Below are positions 62,881 through 64,000 of a stretch of 64,000 nt of DNA, piece after piece (within the stretch, counting starts at the first letter, position 1; the number at the start of each line of letters is the position of its first letter). Source of the DNA: Chitinophaga fulva (GTDB lineage Bacteria > Bacteroidota > Bacteroidia > Chitinophagales > Chitinophagaceae). Position numbers and translations under genes: made by a program. Location: NCBI RefSeq assembly GCF_012927205.1, contig NZ_JABBGC010000001.1:1240001-1304000 (forward strand), written 5' to 3'. A model generated the notes under the pieces. The model saw only the letters and a program-made list of their open reading frames with translations, ran no database searches and was not told the origin of the DNA.

Positions 62881-63657
62881 ATGTACCAGACACTAAGTAC
62901 ACAACTGGACAATAATATCCTGATCGTGACGATCAACCGCCCGGAAAAGATGAATGCCCTCAACCAGCAGATGATGGGAGAACTGGGTCTGGTGATCGAC
63001 GAAATTTACCGGAACAAAGACATCAAAGCAGCCATCCTCACGGGTTCTGGCGAAAAAGCTTTTGTGGCGGGAGCAGATATCAGCGAATTCCTCACCCTCT
63101 CCCCCAAACAGGGCGAAGAACTGGCTAAAAGCGGCCACGTGGTATTTCAGCGGATCGAATACTCTTCCAAGCCCATCATTGCGGCTGTTAACGGCTTCGC
63201 GCTGGGCGGCGGCTGCGAACTGGCCATGGCCTGCCATTTCCGTATTGCCAGTGAGAACGCAAAATTCGGTCAGCCGGAAGTGAACCTGGGCCTGATCCCC
63301 GGTTATGGCGGTACCCAACGGCTTACACAGCTGGTTGGCAAAGGCAAAGCCACTGAGCTGATGATGACCGGCGATATGCTGACCGCTACGGAAGCACAGG
63401 CATGGGGACTGGTAAACCATGTGGTGAAGCTGGAAGAACTGCTGCCCAAAGCCATCGCCATCCTTCAGAAAATACAAACCAAAGCCCCATTGGCCATAGC
63501 CCGCGTGGTGAAATGCGTGAATGCCGCTGTAGACAAGGACGTAGACGGCTGGGAAACTGAAATACACGAATTCGCGGCCTGTTTCGCTACCAAAGACCTG
63601 CAGGAAGGCGCTGAAGCTTTTATTCAGAAAAGACAGGCAAATTTTAAGGGAGAATAG
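62881..63657 (+). CDS. Enoyl-CoA hydratase/isomerase (crotonase family)
   Basis: The 258-residue protein has the crotonase oxyanion-hole motifs. AAILTGSGEKAFVAGADISEF is near residues 49-69, with VNGFALGGGCELAMACHFRIAS near 102-123. The catalytic glutamates lie in the segments GCELAMACHFR and PEVNLGLIPGYGGTQRL. It hydrates trans-2-enoyl-CoA in beta-oxidation or a related route. The exact substrate range is not evident. It lies 46 nt upstream of the fumC ATG, which has its own -7 element. Confidence 0.93.
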   Translation: MYQTLSTQLDNNILIVTINRPEKMNALNQQMMGELGLVIDEIYRNKDIKAAILTGSGEKAFVAGADISEFLTLSPKQGEELAKSGHVVFQRIEYSSKPIIAAVNGFALGGGCELAMACHFRIASENAKFGQPEVNLGLIPGYGGTQRLTQLVGKGKATELMMTGDMLTATEAQAWGLVNHVVKLEELLPKAIAILQKIQTKAPLAIARVVKCVNAAVDKDVDGWETEIHEFAACFATKDLQEGAEAFIQKRQANFKGE

Positions 63658-63668
63658 CCAGAACAGTT

Positions 63669-63676
63669 TACTTTTG
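63669..63676 (+). promoter_or_regulatory. -7 element for fumC
   Basis: TACTTTTG is an exact TAnnTTTG match, 27 nt before the fumC ATG at 63704. Confidence 0.5.
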
Positions 63677-63703
63677 CTGCATTAATTCATAAAAGCTTAA
63701 GCC

Positions 63704-64000
63704 ATGGAATTTAGAATAGAGAAAGACACGATGGGTGAAGTACAGGTGCCTGTAAACGCCTATTACGGTGCTCAAACACAGCGCTCCATTGAAAATTTCA
63801 AGATCGCCCAGGATATCAACAAAATGCCGAAAGAAATTATCAGGGCATTTGCTTACCTGAAGAAAGCGGCAGCGCTCACCAACCTCGATGCAGGCGTGCT
63901 GCCAAAAGAAAAAAGTGATCTGATCGGTCAGGTGTGCGATGAAATACTGGATGGTAAACTGGACAATGAGTTCCCGCTGGTAGTATGGCAAACAGGTTCC
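63704..64000 (+). CDS. fumC: Class II fumarate hydratase, N-terminal part (cut by window edge)
   Basis: The first 99 codons are present and open to the window end. They read [32 protein letters not shown] with [25 protein letters not shown], characteristic of fumarase [10 protein letters not shown] at the end is the start of the substrate-binding region. The enzyme interconverts fumarate and malate in the TCA cycle. Aspartase is a relative, but the [18 protein letters not shown] form favours fumarase. Confidence 0.92.
   Translation, partial: MEFRIEKDTMGEVQVPVNAYYGAQTQRSIENFKIAQDINKMPKEIIRAFAYLKKAAALTNLDAGVLPKEKSDLIGQVCDEILDGKLDNEFPLVVWQTGS

Overview
The window reads as the chromosome of a Bacteroidota bacterium, most likely a Chitinophaga-like member of the Chitinophagaceae (inference). 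The grounds are two SusC/SusD outer-membrane uptake loci with FecI-type sigma and FecR anti-sigma genes, SusC leaders with long N-terminal extensions, a Bacteroidota-type Hcp (TssD), many AraC, Crp/Fnr and LytTR regulators, and repeated TAnnTTTG (-7) promoter elements with few Shine-Dalgarno sequences. No insertion sequence, prophage block, rRNA or CRISPR array was seen. There is one tRNA, tRNA-Ser(GGA).

Left edge (1-6.0 kb, minus strand): the first genes of a Wadjet anti-plasmid operon (jetA, jetB and perhaps ten codons of jetC, the rest lying outside the window). Next to it is an operon of acyltransferase, LytS-type histidine kinase, LytTR response regulator and bestrophin channel.

6.3-14.9 kb: a patch of small regulators and stress or small-molecule enzymes. 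It holds a cysteine-free redoxin-fold protein, two AraC regulators, a Crp/Fnr regulator with a SnoaL-like partner, a LuxR-type regulator, an orphan TssD, an AHSA1/SRPBCC protein, an FAD monooxygenase and a membrane-anchored SRPBCC protein.

14.8-19.6 kb: a myo-inositol module (inositol oxygenase plus SSS symporter) opposite a LacI regulator, with a perfect 18-bp palindrome in the shared intergenic region. A second Crp/Fnr gene follows. Beyond it a perfect TGTGA-N6-TCACA site precedes a small NTF2-like gene.

19.7-28.0 kb: SusCD locus 1, in the order fecR, susC, susD, thioredoxin, ECF sigma. 28.0-37.1 kb: a SnoaL-ABM fusion with an AraC regulator, then a complete RND efflux operon divergent from a TetR gene and a Qnr-like pentapeptide-repeat gene. 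37.2-45.4 kb: SusCD locus 2 on the minus strand, in the order ECF sigma, fecR, susC, susD, Tat-exported metallophosphoesterase.

45.6-51.4 kb is the least understood part. It has a secreted propeller-like protein, a 650-residue protein in which a beta-helix appears to be inserted into a PKD-like domain behind a tail-fibre-like N-terminus, a collagen-like lipoprotein, and an AT-rich gene of unknown function broken at an A8 run that forms a textbook -1 slippery heptamer. 51.5-64 kb is mostly housekeeping: tRNA-Ser, aquaporin, asparaginase, TatD, a lipoprotein, polysaccharide deacetylase, gltX, glnS, a B12-binding mutase subunit, two outer-membrane barrels, an S41 peptidase, enoyl-CoA hydratase and the start of fumC.
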